Source: Castor canadensis (lineage: Eukaryota > Chordata > Mammalia > Rodentia > Castoridae). From it: 64,000 nt of DNA. The stretch is from the NCBI RefSeq assembly GCF_047511655.1, contig NC_133405.1, positions 91,547,046-91,611,045 on the forward strand, read 5' to 3'. Below the pieces are notes generated by a model. It did not search any database and was not told the DNA's origin. It saw nothing but the letters and a program-made list of their open reading frames with translations. Shown piece by piece: positions 33,787 to 46,775 of the stretch. Every line of letters begins with the position of its first letter. Positions within the stretch are counted from its first letter, which is position 1. The position numbers were made by a program, and so were the translations under genes.

Positions 33787-34279
33787 TGTTGGGTCTGGGA
33801 AGCTAAAGGACAGATGAGTGAGTATCCCATCCCCCATGGAGAGCACTATGAGAAGGAGTTATAAATCTGCATTCCTGTACCCTGAGGAGGAGATACAGGG
33901 TCTCATAAATCTGCCACAAGGCTGATAAAAAAACGCTCTCAAGGTTGTTCCCCCCACCCCAATAAGGGGCAAACAGACCAGTTCATCTAAGAGAGCCCAC
34001 GTGTACAAATCCACAGCCAATAGAAACAACCCACCTACCCCTAACCCAGAGTTAAAGTGTCCATAAAAAGCCCCAGCCTTCACCTGAGCAGGGAGCCACC
34101 GGTTTCTGAGGTACGCTGCATTGCCCTAGTTATAACCTTTCCTTTCTCTCTAATAAATCCTACTCTGTGTACCGGCCTTGGCTCACAAGTCAATCGGCTG
34201 CCTCACGAGCCAGTTCTCTGGCCTGCAAAGGTAAGAACCCTCGACACCGGCCCACAACATTTCACACTGGCACATAACA
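33787..34279 (+). repeat. 3' LTR of class I endogenous retrovirus
   Basis: About 493 bp from TGTTGGG to ACA, the partner of the LTR at 25027-25534. AATAAA is at 34152-34157, and a TATA-like element precedes it near 34061-34070. It lacks the roughly 15-bp segment found near 25090 in the 5' LTR. The surrounding divergence is concentrated in the last third (R/U5). Confidence 0.93.
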
Positions 34280-34752
34280 CACGTGTGCAAAACCATGTCA
34301 GGATAGGATAGGAAACTTTTTGCGGTCATGAGCCTGCAGGCCAAAGAAGCTCCAACAAAGTGCCCATACCTATGAACCCTCAGCAGCTGCAAATACATTC
34401 AGCAAGCAATAAAATGCTGAGGGCCTGCTCCAATTCAGCCAGTGTGAGAGAAGGTGGGCGCAGGAAATCAACAGGCATAGTTCATGGTCCAGAGGTAGAC
34501 AAGTTGGGAATCAAGGTAGAAGTGACCAGGTGACTTTCCTGCTTACAGACACAGAAGTGGCAAGGGACGGACCCTAGGCAAGACCCCAAGACCATTAGCT
34601 ACAAGTCCAGAGTGCTTGCTTCTAGGTCACCCTGCTACCTGTCTCGGTCTGCAAGTGCACTCACAAGTTCTCTGTCCACAAAGGAAATAAGAAGTTTCAG
34701 GCTCCAACATCTAGAATGCTAGGGGAGGATGTCCACTTGAACTTCTGCCCAT

Positions 34753-34788
<36 letters not shown>

Positions 34789-37534
34789 CACACACAGGAA
34801 CTCACAGAAGTCATTCAGTTCCAAATAAATCAGCTAGGAAGTAGCTGAGCCTACCAAGTTAAGATTTCTCCAGTACCTCCTCTGTGCCAGAGGCATGCCC
34901 CCCAAAAAATCACTCCCTGCTGCCAGACTGTATGTTTACGGCTCATTTTACAGGAAGCACCAACTAGCTCAGGAGAGACACTGTGTCCCTCCAAAGCCTA
35001 TCTGAATCTGTGAATGCTTTGGCTGTGGTGGAAATAAATACCCAAATGGCTAATGTATAGTTATTAACAAGTGCAGGCCAAGAAGCTTAGTACTACCCAA
35101 CAGAGGAGTGAAAGACTGGGAGAAAGGATACCTCCAGTTGCATTGTAGAGGAGGTGACTGCTAGAATCCTGAAGGCCTCAGGCAGGAGGCTCCACAGGCA
35201 ATTAGAAAACAAAGGATTGGATGACCTGCCTTAGCCCCAGGGGCCAGGGTCATTTCCCCTGTGGCCTGCAGTTCAGTCAGCCCTCCCAGCTCACTGCATT
35301 GCTACTACAGAGTTAATCTTCATTTGGCTAGGGAAAGGCTGAACAAGGGCGGGATTTCCGGTGACTGTGAAATGGATGACAGGGCTGAGGGAGAGGCAGG
35401 CAATGGGGTTTCTGGAAGGTGCTGAGCAAAGAATAGTCATTGTAACATTTACACAAGTTCTTTGAGCTTTGAACTGTATGCAGATGAGCCACCCCACTGT
35501 GAGTCTTTTGCTCTGCAAATCTGAAACTAAACTGCCTCCTCCCACCCAGCAGAGTTTCCTAGAAGTGAGTGGGAAAGCTTCAGTTTTAGTTTTTAGGATG
35601 ACTGAACTGAATGGAGTTGCTGGGTCCTAGAGCACACCTGTTGTTTAGGGACTGAGGGATAGAGAACCCCAACCTCCCCCAGGCTATGGAGAGTAGCAGC
35701 AGATCTTTACTTACTCCTAAATTATGCTAGATCAGGTGACATTACATTCGATGGCTGTGTTCTTGCACGGTCTCTAAATTTTGCACCAGGACTGCACAGT
35801 GGGTACCCAAATTTGCACCAGGCAAGGTTTTCAGTGGCAGAAACTCAGATTCAGGTCTCGCAAGCACATGACTAGGGTCAGCCTTGCACATGAACCCAGA
35901 TCCAGCCAAATCCAAAACCCCCACTGCTTTGCTACAAGAACAGACTTCATCCGCAGAGTACCTGAGGGCTCCAACCAGCCTTGGGAGAGTTGTTTTCAAA
36001 TTTCACCACAATCCAGAATCAGAGTGACTGGGATTCATGCCTTGGCAGAGTCAGGAGGGGTGGGAAAATAAGGTTACTATATCCACTGAGAATTAGCTGG
36101 CAAGGCCTCTTCATTCTGATTTGCTGTGGCCCCACTGGCAGGCACTCTGTGCAGTTGTATGCATGGAATGAGTATTCCTTGCAAGACAAGTGTGTCTTCC
36201 CCAGCACAACACATTCCTCAGAAACTTTACTACCCCTCACATAGCACCAAACCTCAAATCCAGGCTCTGGCTTTCCTGCGGTGGAACATCCAAATGGCAA
36301 GGTTTCTGGGCCTGCAACCGTGTTCCCTAACACAGCTGCAAATGCACAGTGGGCAGTGGGCTGGCAGGCATCATCCCTTGACAGAGCCACTGGGGTAAGA
36401 TGCCAGCATCAGCAGTGGGCAGTCTTGCATGAAAAGCAACAGGTTGAATGGCATCTGCCTTGGGGCCAGTATTTTGGCCTTGGCGACCACGTGCAGAACA
36501 GACTTGGCCGTGGTGAGCGAGAGATGAGGATCTACCTGGGCAAACGCTGGCCCCTGAGAGGTGGCCAAGTCCTCCTTAGGCATAAAGGCACCGTTCTAGC
36601 TTTCTCGGGGAAACGATTTTGAAGGAGTGAGGGAGTGCAGAAGGGCAATCAGTATGAGCCTGCAAACAGGCTCTCCGGACAAGCAGGAGTTATGCTGCCT
36701 CCAGGGAGGCAGGTAAACAGCGAAGAACTAATGGAGCTTCCTGAAAATCTATCCGGTGGCACTTGGACAAGGAGAAAAGGTCTCTACTCACTGAAGACTA
36801 CATGGTGCAGTAACTCTGGAGCAACCTCAGGCTAGAGAACAGACTGTTGGTGAAAAAGTGGACCCAAGCCTTCCAATGCCGACTATACATAAGGAAAGAC
36901 CCTCACCCGGGGTGATTAGGAGAAAAAGGCAAAGCCCACAAACAGGTAGTGAAAATCAGGCCTAGCCCTGGACTGGTAAATCTTGCCCACAGACTATTTG
37001 ACAGCTGACACCTTTAAGTGTCACCTTTAAGTGTCACCTCAAAAGGTGTGACGCGCTTCGAGAAACTCCTTTGAACATTGACTTTGGAATCAATAACGAA
37101 AGACAGGACTGTAGAATAGGTACAGTGTAGGAGGGTTCTTGTGGAAGGGGGAGTGTGAACAAGAGGAGATGGAGGTGAGGGAATATGGTGATAGGCTTCA
37201 TATACATAAATGAAACAGAATGATAAAACCTCAAAATAAAAATGTATTTTACACTTATAGGAATGAATATGTGCAAAAATACATGAAACATCAACAATAA
37301 TTTTCAGCACTTCCTTTTATAGTAAAACCATTCCATAATAAAAAATTTTATGTAAACTCCACTAACTAAATAGATAAAGTTTTTTCTTTTAAAATGTATG
37401 ATGCAGGAGAAATGGGCAAATCCCTCCTGTAACTCTGACCAAGGAAGCCCTGGTTCCTTCACAGTCTGTCAAGACCCAAAAATAGCTTGGCCTATGTTAT
37501 TTCACGTACTGTATTTCTCTGAGAATTCTAAACT
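34280..37534. other. Anonymous sequence right of the provirus
   Basis: Contains an (AC)n microsatellite at 34754-34786. Open frames of up to 123 codons (for example on the minus strand at 36019-36390) overlap others on the opposite strand and show no domain. A direct repeat 'cctttaagtgtca' occurs twice near 37010-37035. About 37100-37260 resembles decayed LINE-1 3' UTR. Nothing else is recognisable. Confidence 0.4.
34754..34786. repeat. (AC)n microsatellite
   Basis: About 33 bases of uninterrupted ACAC, followed by a short interrupted CACACA run. Confidence 0.95.
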
Positions 37535-38460
37535 CACTTGTTCAACACACATTTATTAAGGTTCGCTACATGACAGGCATGATTTCAGTTAACCTGTGAT
37601 GCTTGCGTGAACAAATCACAAATTCCCTTGTCCTTTTGAATGGTACACACAAGAGCAAGAACACAGAAAGTAAAATGTGAACTCTTAACATAAGGAATTG
37701 TACAGTAAGGTAAGCAGTGATAATCACTTTGGGTACAGGTGGCATCGGCTCTTTACACAGAGCCCAGTAAAGAGGAACAGGTCACTGGGAATGCTGGCAC
37801 AGAGAGGGAGTGTTCACTAGTTTAAGGTAAGCAAGGTAAGCTTCAATGGAGCATGGCATTGGAGGAAGGATATGAAGAAAGAGAGAGACTTGTCCAGGCA
37901 TAAGGACCAGCTGATACAGACTCTAAGGCCTGTGAAACTCCTGCATGTTTGAGGAAAGGTATAGGAGCCAGCATGTCTGGCATGCAGTGAGCAAATAGGT
38001 AAAAAGGAGGAGACAAGGTTAGAGAGATTAACAAATACCAATTTACATAGGAACAATTAGGAAATTTAAGGAATCTGCTTAGTGCACATGGGAAGTGCGA
38101 GAGGAAGGAGAGAAGCATTGTGGGTTTGAGCAGAAGAGTGACATCACCTGTCATGCCTTTACAGAGGATCAGTTTGATTTCTTCATGTGTTGAGAACAGA
38201 GTGAATGCGGGCGACAGAGGTGGGAGCACGAAGATCAGAGAGGAATTTGTTCTTGCAAGTAAAGCTGGAGAGGATGCAGGCCTCGACCCTGGTAACAGGA
38301 GATGTGATATGACAAGAACTGCTCGCAGTCAGGCTGCATGTTGAGACTGACCCACAGAATTCCTATTGGTTTGGGTGTGGCATGTCAGTGAGAAGCAAGG
38401 CTTACCTGGGATGTTTTCCTGAGCACAGAGCAGACTGGAATTGGTATCAAGTGATATGAA
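37535..38460 (-). repeat. Ancient LINE-2 copy
   Basis: Plus-strand text begins 'tcaacacacatttattaagg' and 'catgacaggcatgatttcag'. This is the reverse complement of the L2 3' terminus. The matching L2 text continues through 'gagcagaagagtgacatcac' and 'tgttgagaacagagtgaatg'. A long, diverged copy that predates rodents. Confidence 0.7.
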
Positions 38461-38739
38461 GGGGTTTTACCAGTGGGGCGGCTATCAGGAATTCAGTACT
38501 GCACATGCTGACCTAAGATGTTTCTTTGACATCCTTGTGAATTTTGAGTTGTAGTTGCATATGTAATGCAGGAATCTGGCTGAAAGGTCTATGCCTCACA
38601 TACATAGAGGGCACCAAAAACTCATGAGTCTACTTTAGCTCTGCTTAGGTAGTGAGAAAAGACAGAAAAGAACAGCACTTAACAAACAGAGCCTTGCAGT
38701 GGAACAGGACTGGGCAAAAGAGAACACAACTACAGATGA

Positions 38740-38975
38740 GTTGGAAAAGTCTGCACTAATAACTTGTAGAGGAGAAAGAAAATGTCAAAGTACTTTATAC
38801 ACACGTGTGAAACAAGCATAATGAAACTTGTTAAAAATTGTTTAGAAAGGGAAGAAGGGAGGTAGAGAAAGAGGAATAAAGGGGGTGAATTTCTTCAAAA
38901 TACGTTATATGCATGCATGGAAATATCACAATGAAACAACTGTGCACAAGAAATATACACTAATATGTATAAAGA
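38740..38975 (+). mobile_element. LINE-1 3' UTR fragment
   Basis: Contains 'acgttatatgcatgcatgga' and 'atatcacaatgaaaca', typical of a rodent LINE-1 3' UTR, after a purine-rich stretch at 38848-38885. Confidence 0.6.
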
Positions 38976-39504
38976 CATGGAAGTGCACACTACTCAAACG
39001 GATGATGTGAGGTCACATAAGATGAGGATTGAGAAAACAGCCGTGGCATTTGCCAATGCAGATGTGCCTGGTGACATTTACAAGAGCAGTTTCTTTGGAA
39101 GAGTGAGTGATCAAACCTGTTTTGGACAGGTTTAATAGAGAATGGGCTGGTGAGGAAACAATAGTATGGAGAAGTCTTAAAAGGAGTTTTGCAACAACAA
39201 GGAGAAAAAATGGTATCATGAGTTGGGGAAGAGAGTCAGGAACAGTTTTACTTCTGTTGGGAGTAATACTGGTGTGCTGAAGGCAATGTTGCAAAGGAGT
39301 GAAATCGATAGCACAGGGGTGGCAGAGAGACTCCTTGCCACAGAAACACTGGGTAAGCAGGAGGGCACAGGGTCCTTGTGTGAAGATGAGGGCTGGAGCA
39401 TGCATGTGGACTTGCAAGTTCTGGATTAGGTAGACATCCAGTAGACATTCTGGCCACCTGAATTCAGCCACATGAGGTCAGGCACCCTGTGGATTCCTTG
39501 AGCC
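38976..39504. other. Anonymous sequence
   Basis: A 152-codon minus-strand frame at 39013-39471 overlaps three other frames and has no recognisable domain. It is probably fortuitous in a region continuing an old repeat. Confidence 0.4.
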
Positions 39505-39730
39505 TCCTTTTCTAAGGAGTATCTATTACGTACCAGGTGCACACACCAGGACAACTTGCTAGCATTTAATCATTCAAAGAACCACCATGTGGGGAATATC
39601 ATGATCCACATGCTACAAGAGAGAGATGTGCTGCACAAGGAGGATAGATGGAGTGGCCAAGGTCACTTAGAAAACAATAAGAGAAGTGAATCTTTGAGCC
39701 CGAACAGTCTGCTTGTCCAGGTCTTTTGGT
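39505..39730 (-). repeat. MIR or MIR-like SINE
   Basis: 'tattacgtaccaggtgcaca' and 'ggccaaggtcacttagaaaa' are the reverse complement of the MIR core and 3' region in the right order and spacing. Confidence 0.65.
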
Positions 39731-41072
39731 AACAAAAGGCTCAGACCTGGTGGATAGTCAGCGTGTAACATTTCTCTTGCAGCCCCTTACACTGGTCGCA
39801 ACCCTGTGCTGTGAATAACACCTGCTGGCAGTGACCAGGTGGAGCCACAGTCTGCATGTCTGGGCACCTCCCTCGGTTTGCTGTGAGCAGTGCTCCATCA
39901 GTGCATGCGTGGCTCTGTTCTGAGTCTGAGGTTGAGGCTGAGGAGCAGCTCCTCTCTGTGATGCTGACTTGCTTCCATCAAACCCTGCTGTGATGATGGC
40001 CCAGCTCCAAGAGGAACACTGACCCCACAACTACAGAAGTGTCCTTCCACTGCTTTTCTGCACGCACTTACTACCCAAAGACCTGTTACCTGACCAAGCC
40101 GACATAGCTAGCACAGCAAATTGCTTGGAAGATTGAAAACCCTGAACAAGCTTACAGGACACTAGGCCACTTGTGCCATTATCACTTAGACTATTGGCTA
40201 CAACCCCCCCACACACACATGGTGTGATCGTTCTCCTGAAAGTGTAAGGGGTGTGTGTGTGTGTGTGTGTGTGTGTGCATGTCTGTGTACATTTATGACT
40301 GTGTGGATGTGTGTGTCTTCATTCTGTCATCTTCCCACTCCCTACTAATTTTGTCAGGGACTGATTCCGCCTGAGATGACCCCAAGGAATAAGATGCAGC
40401 CCCACATTCAGGGTGAAACTGGGAGCAGATATAGGTTTTACAGGGCTGGGTCTCAGGGTGCAGAGTCCAGGCTCATCCCAGGAAAGAATAACCTTTTTCT
40501 GTTCTATGCCAGGGAGAATGAGGCTAGACCCCATCAGAAGAAACATCAGTGGAAGTGCTAAATTGGAGGGGAACTTACTTTATAGATGAGCCTCTCTAAG
40601 GCACACACCCAGAAATTGCAGACAAGGCCTTTGGGTTCCCACCTCTCTACTGATGGACATTTTACTATCTTTGTACTCTGCTTTACCTTAAACAGTGCTT
40701 GTTGCCTGTTTTGAGAAGCACTCTCCTACCAGTTTCTCCCTGGACCTGTGGCTGCAGCTGTGGTCAATGTTGCCAGATTTGGTTTGGAGCACCCCTGGCC
40801 CATGGGATGCTGAAACCTGGAGAGCTGCCAGGACTGAGGATAGGTACCTCTGAATCCCTGATAAATAGCACTTAATGTAAACCATGCAAGTCTAGTGGAA
40901 GCATGCTAGTCTCGTGCTAGAGTGTCTACTCGATACATCACCTTGGACGTCCATTCAAAGTTATCTAAGTTATGCCACCCTGACTTTACACCTCCAAAAT
41001 CATCAGTAATGTCTCCTGTTTTGTAGACATGTTGAGAGAAATAGATCAGTTGATCTTCAAAAACTCCTAGAG
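39731..41072. other. Anonymous sequence with GT microsatellite
   Basis: Holds a (GT)n tract at 40250-40277. No gene or recognisable mobile element is visible in the remainder. Confidence 0.4.
40250..40277. repeat. (GT)n microsatellite
   Basis: About 28 bases of uninterrupted GT, followed by mixed GT-rich text to about 40315. Confidence 0.95.
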
Positions 41073-41245
41073 TGGACCTGGACATGGTGGTTCATGTCTC
41101 TAATCCTAGCTACTTGGGAGATGGTGAGAGGAACATTGTGGTCCAAGGCCGGCCACCAGGTAAAAAGCCAGACCCTACCTGAAAAAATGAGCTAAAGAAA
41201 AAAGACTTGAAGTGCAACTCAAGTGAAGGAGTTGAGACAAACACC
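41073..41245 (+). repeat. B1-like SINE with partial ID-like unit
   Basis: 'gacatggtggttcatgtctc taatcctagctacttgggag' and an 'agaccctacctgaaaaa' end identify the 7SL-derived half. A short, diverged ID-like sequence follows. Confidence 0.7.
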
Positions 41246-42770
41246 TTTGAGTTGAAAAAAAAAAGTAACAAACCAAAAATAAAAAGCAGAAAGAAAATTA
41301 AAGAAAAACCTCTTAGGCTAGGGCTTCCCAAATTACCTGTGCTGAAACTTTCAACTTTTTCCACATCGGTCACTCACAGATCAATCAACACATTTGTATA
41401 ATTAGAGGAATATGAATTACTAGAAAGAAAAAACTGGCAAAGACATAGAAAGTCCAAGACCCAATTTTTATCACCAAAAGGACCATCGCTGAATGATATA
41501 GGCCTTGCCATACATACACTTGCACATTCTGTACTTACCACAGACTCGCACCAACCTTTTGTAAAGCAGCACTTGCATCAGTAGACTCTGGCACCATGCC
41601 TAGTCATCATAGAAATTCACCGATGGCTGCTGTTGCAGGACTTGACTGCAAAACATGTTTCTATCATGAAGGAACTTCAATGACAAGAAGTTGCAACTAC
41701 ACAGAACAAGAAATACAAAAAGATTCAACTGATGACAGTCAAGAGTGTTATGCACAGCAATGGGAAAAGCAGACATCACAGTCATGAAGGATTCTCTGGG
41801 CCTTAATGCCCATGGATGGAACCTACTTTGTAGCTTTTTTGTATTCTATGATTGTATGACAACTTCATGATAATTACAAAATTTCTTCAAGCCCTGAAAA
41901 AATATTAACCCTAACCCCACAAACCACAGGTTATTTGTGCTAACATTGTGTGGAGCCTTTATTTATTCTCAGATTCTGTTTTTGGAATGTGTGGAGACTT
42001 TCACTGTCCAGGCAGGAAGACGATAACAGTGATAACAAAAACATTAACCAATGGTGCACATATTTCTGGCTGCACATACTCACTTATTTGTAAACGTTTA
42101 TACTGGTTTTCTATATTAGATACAAACCATTACCTTGACCCACAGCCCATGCTGTTATCATTGTTGACCTCCTCAGCACCCTTGGCAGAGACTTCTACAG
42201 TTGTTGTGTCTGGGAGTACCCAAAGGGTGACACAAAGCACTATCTGTGCCCCAAATCTCCAACAAGCAATCATGGAGACCCCTGAGAAAGCCTGGCTGTA
42301 GCCTCCACCTAAAATGATGAGCCCTGTGATGTTGGCACTGCCTCTTAAACAAACCAGGACCCAGGTGCCACAGCAGATCTTCATTCCATATGGACTTGTA
42401 TGGAATGGCTTGGTCTCTACCTTGCTCCCTATGGTGGATTCTGAAGCAGCTCTACCAAACCCACACTGCTCTCCTAGGAAGGCAGCCCCCTCATGCTCCT
42501 TCCTATAATCAAGGTCAATTACAATCAAATCCCCTGTCTCCAACACAGGTTACAGGTAGTGTTTGCTGAGACTCCCATACAGTACTTATGGGAGTAAGTA
42601 CACCCTCTCTAGGAAAAATTTCAAATCAGCCCCATTTTAAAGACTAGAAAATCATACTTGAGGGAGGGTTCTAGCACCAGATGATGGCTAGGAAGCGGAA
42701 AGTCAGAAACCCAGGTATACAGCAGCAGGTATGCACATATACAAGGTTAGTTTTATTGTCTATCAATCTG
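41246..42770. other. Anonymous sequence
   Basis: Contains overlapping frames of up to 138 codons (minus, 42130-42546; plus, 41948-42301) without known domains. Part of 42000-42550 has the base composition of an old retroviral or LINE remnant, but I cannot identify it. Confidence 0.35.
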
Positions 42771-42774
42771 TCTC

Positions 42775-42776
<2 letters not shown>

Positions 42777-42819
<43 letters not shown>
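42777..42819. repeat. (TATC)n tetranucleotide microsatellite
   Basis: About ten copies of TATC, followed by a C/T-rich tract to about 42965 that ends in a (CTC)n run near 42937-42951. Confidence 0.97.
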
Positions 42820-42984
42820 GTATCTCCTCTCCATCTTTCCTCTCTCATCCCCACCCCCTCTCCCCATTTCCCCTCTTCTCTGCTCCCCTTCCCCCTTCTT
42901 TCCTCTTTCTCCTCTCTTTCCCCCTCCTGCTGGTCCTCCTCCTCCTCCTCCTGCTTCTTCTATCAGAAAATAGTATTCCCCCCT

Positions 42985-43140
42985 CATTCACTTGGCTGTG
43001 TGAGATTGGACAAATCCTTTCCCTCCTTTGAGTCTCAGCACCTTCAACTATAGAATGGATATAGCAAGATAACACCTACTCAACAACGTAGCTGGGACAA
43101 TTAAGTGAGGTACAGTGCATGCAACTGCTTTCTACAGAAA
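42985..43140 (+). repeat. MIR SINE
   Basis: 'ttggctgtgtgagattggac aaatcctttccctcctttga' and 'tatagaatggatatagcaa' follow the MIR consensus order from the internal region toward the core. Confidence 0.6.
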
Positions 43141-44005
43141 ACAGGTGCACAGAAAATATCTTACCCATAATGTTGCACTTAAAGCACTATGGAACTGGTC
43201 ACATGGCTACCAAATTGGGGAGAAAGGCTGCATGTCCTGTCTGATTTCCCTGGAAGCACAAAAATATCTGTGGTCAGAGGATCAATCCATGATTCTGTAG
43301 TCTTAATACATTTTGCTGTAATTTAAGCCCCACAGGATCAAAATTCCACTTCTTTCCACACTGTGTTTGCTGATCTGTTCCAAATACCCTGAACAGGACT
43401 TCAGGTGTGCTACACAGTCACAATTCACGTGAATTGCATATGAACGGATTTTTTGAGCATCTAGTGGTCAGGATAAATATGGTAATGATGGTGAATATTT
43501 TAAGTGAGTGAGGTACTGACAGAGAGTTGCTAAGACTGGTGTCTAAGCTTTTAAGTGAAATATTGTTGGGGAGAGACAGTGTAGGACATTTACCCATGCC
43601 TTAATGGCAATAAAACCAGAGCACAAGGTCTGATTAAGTTTCTTAGTATCTCTTTGCTCATATATTAAAAATGATTTACACTGGAAACAAACGTACTGAT
43701 GTAAAATTTTAAGTAGACAAAAAAATCATCCCAAATTTGGCACTCCGGCCCAAGGACCAGGGAAACTCAGACTCCCATTTTTTTCCACTATACTTCTAAA
43801 CCAAGAAATTTATGTTTTTCCAGTCCTGGCAAGAGAGACACATTATGTTTTCTTCAACAAATGAATATATTTGCTTCAGACTATAGGAGATACAGAAACC
43901 ACATGAAGTGTGTGGAAGTTTTCAGGTTCTTTAAAAATCTCTCATGAGACAAGGGGGCAATGGAAAAGGCAGTGGATTGTAGATGATGTTGAGTCACACC
44001 TGGTT
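43141..44005. other. Anonymous AT-rich sequence
   Basis: No gene or recognisable repeat. Confidence 0.4.
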
Positions 44006-44305
44006 GTTTTCATTGTTGTGATATAGTATGGTGGTTATGTTAAGCAAGGTCCTTATTTGTTAGAACTGATTCCTGGAGGAGATGATTTGATGTGTATACG
44101 TGGCTTCTACTATTCCCTGGCAGGGATGTGGCGGGGAGTATGATGGAGGATAGATAAAACCAGAATTAAAGAAAGTTAATGATTGCTGAAGCTGATAGTC
44201 TTGAACTTAATGGGCACCTGGCAAGCATTGCATTGTAGTGTATTTTCTGCTTTTATGTGCTTGAAATTTTCCAAAATACATTAAAAATTAAAGAAAAGAA
44301 ATGCT
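44006..44305 (+). mobile_element. Old mammalian LINE-1 (L1M-type) 3' end
   Basis: 'aatgattgctgaagctgata' followed by 'cttgaaattttccaaaatac attaaaaatt' matches the 3' terminus of ancient L1M copies in forward orientation. Confidence 0.55.
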
Positions 44306-46054
44306 TGAGTTAATGAATGAGAGTATAGTGGGGGGCAAGGAATGAGGAAGAGAAAGGCATAAGAAATGGCCATATTCATGGGAATACCACCAAGGGAAAT
44401 ATGAAAAATACCTGTAAATTATTGATCATATGTTGATAGGCACCCTTTCAATTGTAGTATTGGACAGACATAAGACATCCTTAAACAAAAGATGCCCCAT
44501 AATAAGCAGCAACAAAGACTAAAAGGAAGGATGGTCTTGCAAATTCATTAATGGACTGCATTTTGTTTTAAAGAGGCATCACTGTTTTTCAATCTTTGCT
44601 GTTGAACAATAAACAAATTCCCCTATGGTAAGAATACTGAGGGTGTTGTGTTTCAGGTTCTTGAGCCTAAAATAATCTGGGTGACAGGAATTACTATTAC
44701 AAGAGTATGGTAAAAAAAAAAAAACAAGTGAGATGTACAGTTTTCTGGGGAACAAAACTCTACTACATCATTTTACCCACATCAGCACTATTTCCAAGAC
44801 AACAGCAATATATCAAAGAAACCTTGTACACATTTTAGGACTTCCGCCTTGGGGGTGCTTTAGGCTTGAAGATCCATTTCCTTGGGGTAAGTGGTGACAG
44901 TCTTTGCAGAGTGCCCCGTTAAACATCACAACTCTGCTCATAGTAGTCAGACAGGATGGTATGTGAGACAGGTGTCCAAATTGTGTTTATATGGGTGGCA
45001 CACGGGAGTGTTTATGTATATACAGGTGTGTGTGAACCTCTGTGCACACATGTGTATGTGTGTGCATGTGTGTTTGTGTTAAGTAAAGTCAAATTATGTG
45101 GAATTGTGGTGCTCCCTTCCTAGAAAGGAGTGAGAAACTGTTCTAGTCTGCATAAAGTACTTTTTTAAACCAAATACATAGTACAGTGACCTAAAAAAAT
45201 TGTTACACTTATTTTCTCATCATTAAAAAGATTCCAATGTGCACATTAAAACAGTCTCTGGAAATGAAGAGAGAAAAAAGTTGCGTATTTCCTGAACAGT
45301 CAAAACTGCACTCTATATATTGCTATATATGCTCTTCCTTATAATATTCTATGCATACGCCTGTTAGTTATCTAGAGATCATACTAACAATTAGGTTTTA
45401 GGTCTTATTTGCTTTTTCCTTGATTTTATTTTGATTTGTGAAGTAGGCGATGTAAAACTGAACACCATTTCCCCAAGTATTGAAAAATTGCAGTTCTGAC
45501 AATGATACAATCATATGTAATTAAACTGGCCCTGGAAATTCAGAGCATCTCATTTCCAGAGAGCACCTGATTCTACCAACATGGAGCCCGGAGTCTCCAG
45601 ATCACTGTCAGATTGTGAGGTGGATCCTGGCAAAGGCAGGGGAAGACAGTGTGATAAAGGGACCACCCCTAACACACCCTACACACCCTACAAATGTAAA
45701 ACATGCTGTTACTAAAAGTGAAATACATCCTCAAAAACCTTTTTGGGTGTTGCCATCACAGTGGACTGATGCAAAGAATCAGTTTAACTGTGAGCTAGCC
45801 AAGAGCTGGCTGTAAGTCACATTGTACTTAGAGTGGGATTGTGCGCTGGGTGAAGAAACGATGTAAGTAACTCCTAACAGCAGCACATGGTTCAGAGAGG
45901 ATTTATTACAGAAAAAATAAAACAAAATATCCCAACTGAATTGAGGAATAGAATGAAGTAACTCCTTATCACCAAAAAGTAAAGGTAAATTTTTGTGCAA
46001 TTAGACCTTTTGTATTTCTATGGTCCATATGAAAGTATTTCAATCATTTATGTT
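44306..46054. other. Anonymous sequence with GT-rich stretch
   Basis: GT-rich text at about 45018-45080. No gene or RNA recognised. Confidence 0.4.
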
Positions 46055-46071
46055 AAGAATTACCAGGGCAG

Positions 46072-46655
46072 ATGAAGAAGAATGAAATCTTATCATTTGC
46101 AAGTAAATGGATGGAACTGGAGACCATCATTCTGAGCAAGGTTAACCAGGCTCAGAAGGCCAAAACTCATATGTTCTCCCTCAGATGTGGACTTTAGATC
46201 TAGGGCAAATACAGCAATGTGGTTGGACTTGGATCACATGACAAGGGGAGAGCACATATGGGACATATGGGGATAGGTAAGAAATCCAAAACATGAAAGC
46301 ATTTGACGTCCCCACTCCAGAGGAATTAATACAGAAACCTTAAAGTGACAGAGGTCAACACGAGAAGGGGATCGGAACCAGTGTAAAGATCAGTAAGAGA
46401 TGAATCAGCTTGGGTTGTACCACATTTGTACATTGAAGCAATGCTAGGAATCTCTCTGTATAGCTATCCTTAACTCAACTAGCAAAAACACTTTGTCTTT
46501 CTCATTATGCTTATGTCTTCTCTTCAACAAAATTAGAGATAAGGGCAAAACAGGTTCTGCCTGGAAGTGAGGGGGGAGAAGGGAGGGAGTGGGGGTGGGG
46601 AGCAGGGGGGAGAAATGACCCAATGTATGCACATGTGAATAAATGAATAAAAAAA
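46072..46655 (+). mobile_element. Young LINE-1 3' end with target-site duplication
   Basis: Starts inside the ORF2 C-terminus (text equivalent to the segment at 51650-51780) and continues through the 3' UTR with a G-rich tract near 46571-46612. It ends 'gtatgcacatgtgaataaat' plus an A tail. It is flanked by the direct repeat AAGAATTACCAGGGCAG at 46055-46071 and 46656-46672. Confidence 0.9.
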
Positions 46656-46672
46656 AAGAATTACCAGGGCAG

Positions 46673-46775
46673 GGGGTCGGGGGAAGAAGGAGGGAGCGGG
46701 GCGGGGGGGCGGTGGGTAGAGGGGAGAAATGGCCCAAACAATGTATACACATACGAATAAACGAATAAAAAAAAG
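46673..46775 (+). mobile_element. Second truncated LINE-1 3' end at the same target
   Basis: About 100 bp: a G-rich tract at 46673-46722, then 'caatgtatacacatacgaat' and an A tail. It is bounded on the left by the TSD copy at 46656-46672 and on the right by a further copy of its core, TTACCAGGGCAG, at 46776-46787. Confidence 0.88.

Noticed and set aside
34334..34760. Possible extension of the provirus or a second LTR right of 34279
   Set aside because: The sequence after ACA at 34279 has no match to either LTR or the leader.
39013..39471. 152-codon minus-strand frame
   Set aside because: Overlaps several other frames on both strands and has no recognisable domain.
42777..42819. Regular spaced repeats as a CRISPR-like array
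   Set aside because: It is a simple TATC microsatellite in a mammalian genome, with no spacers.
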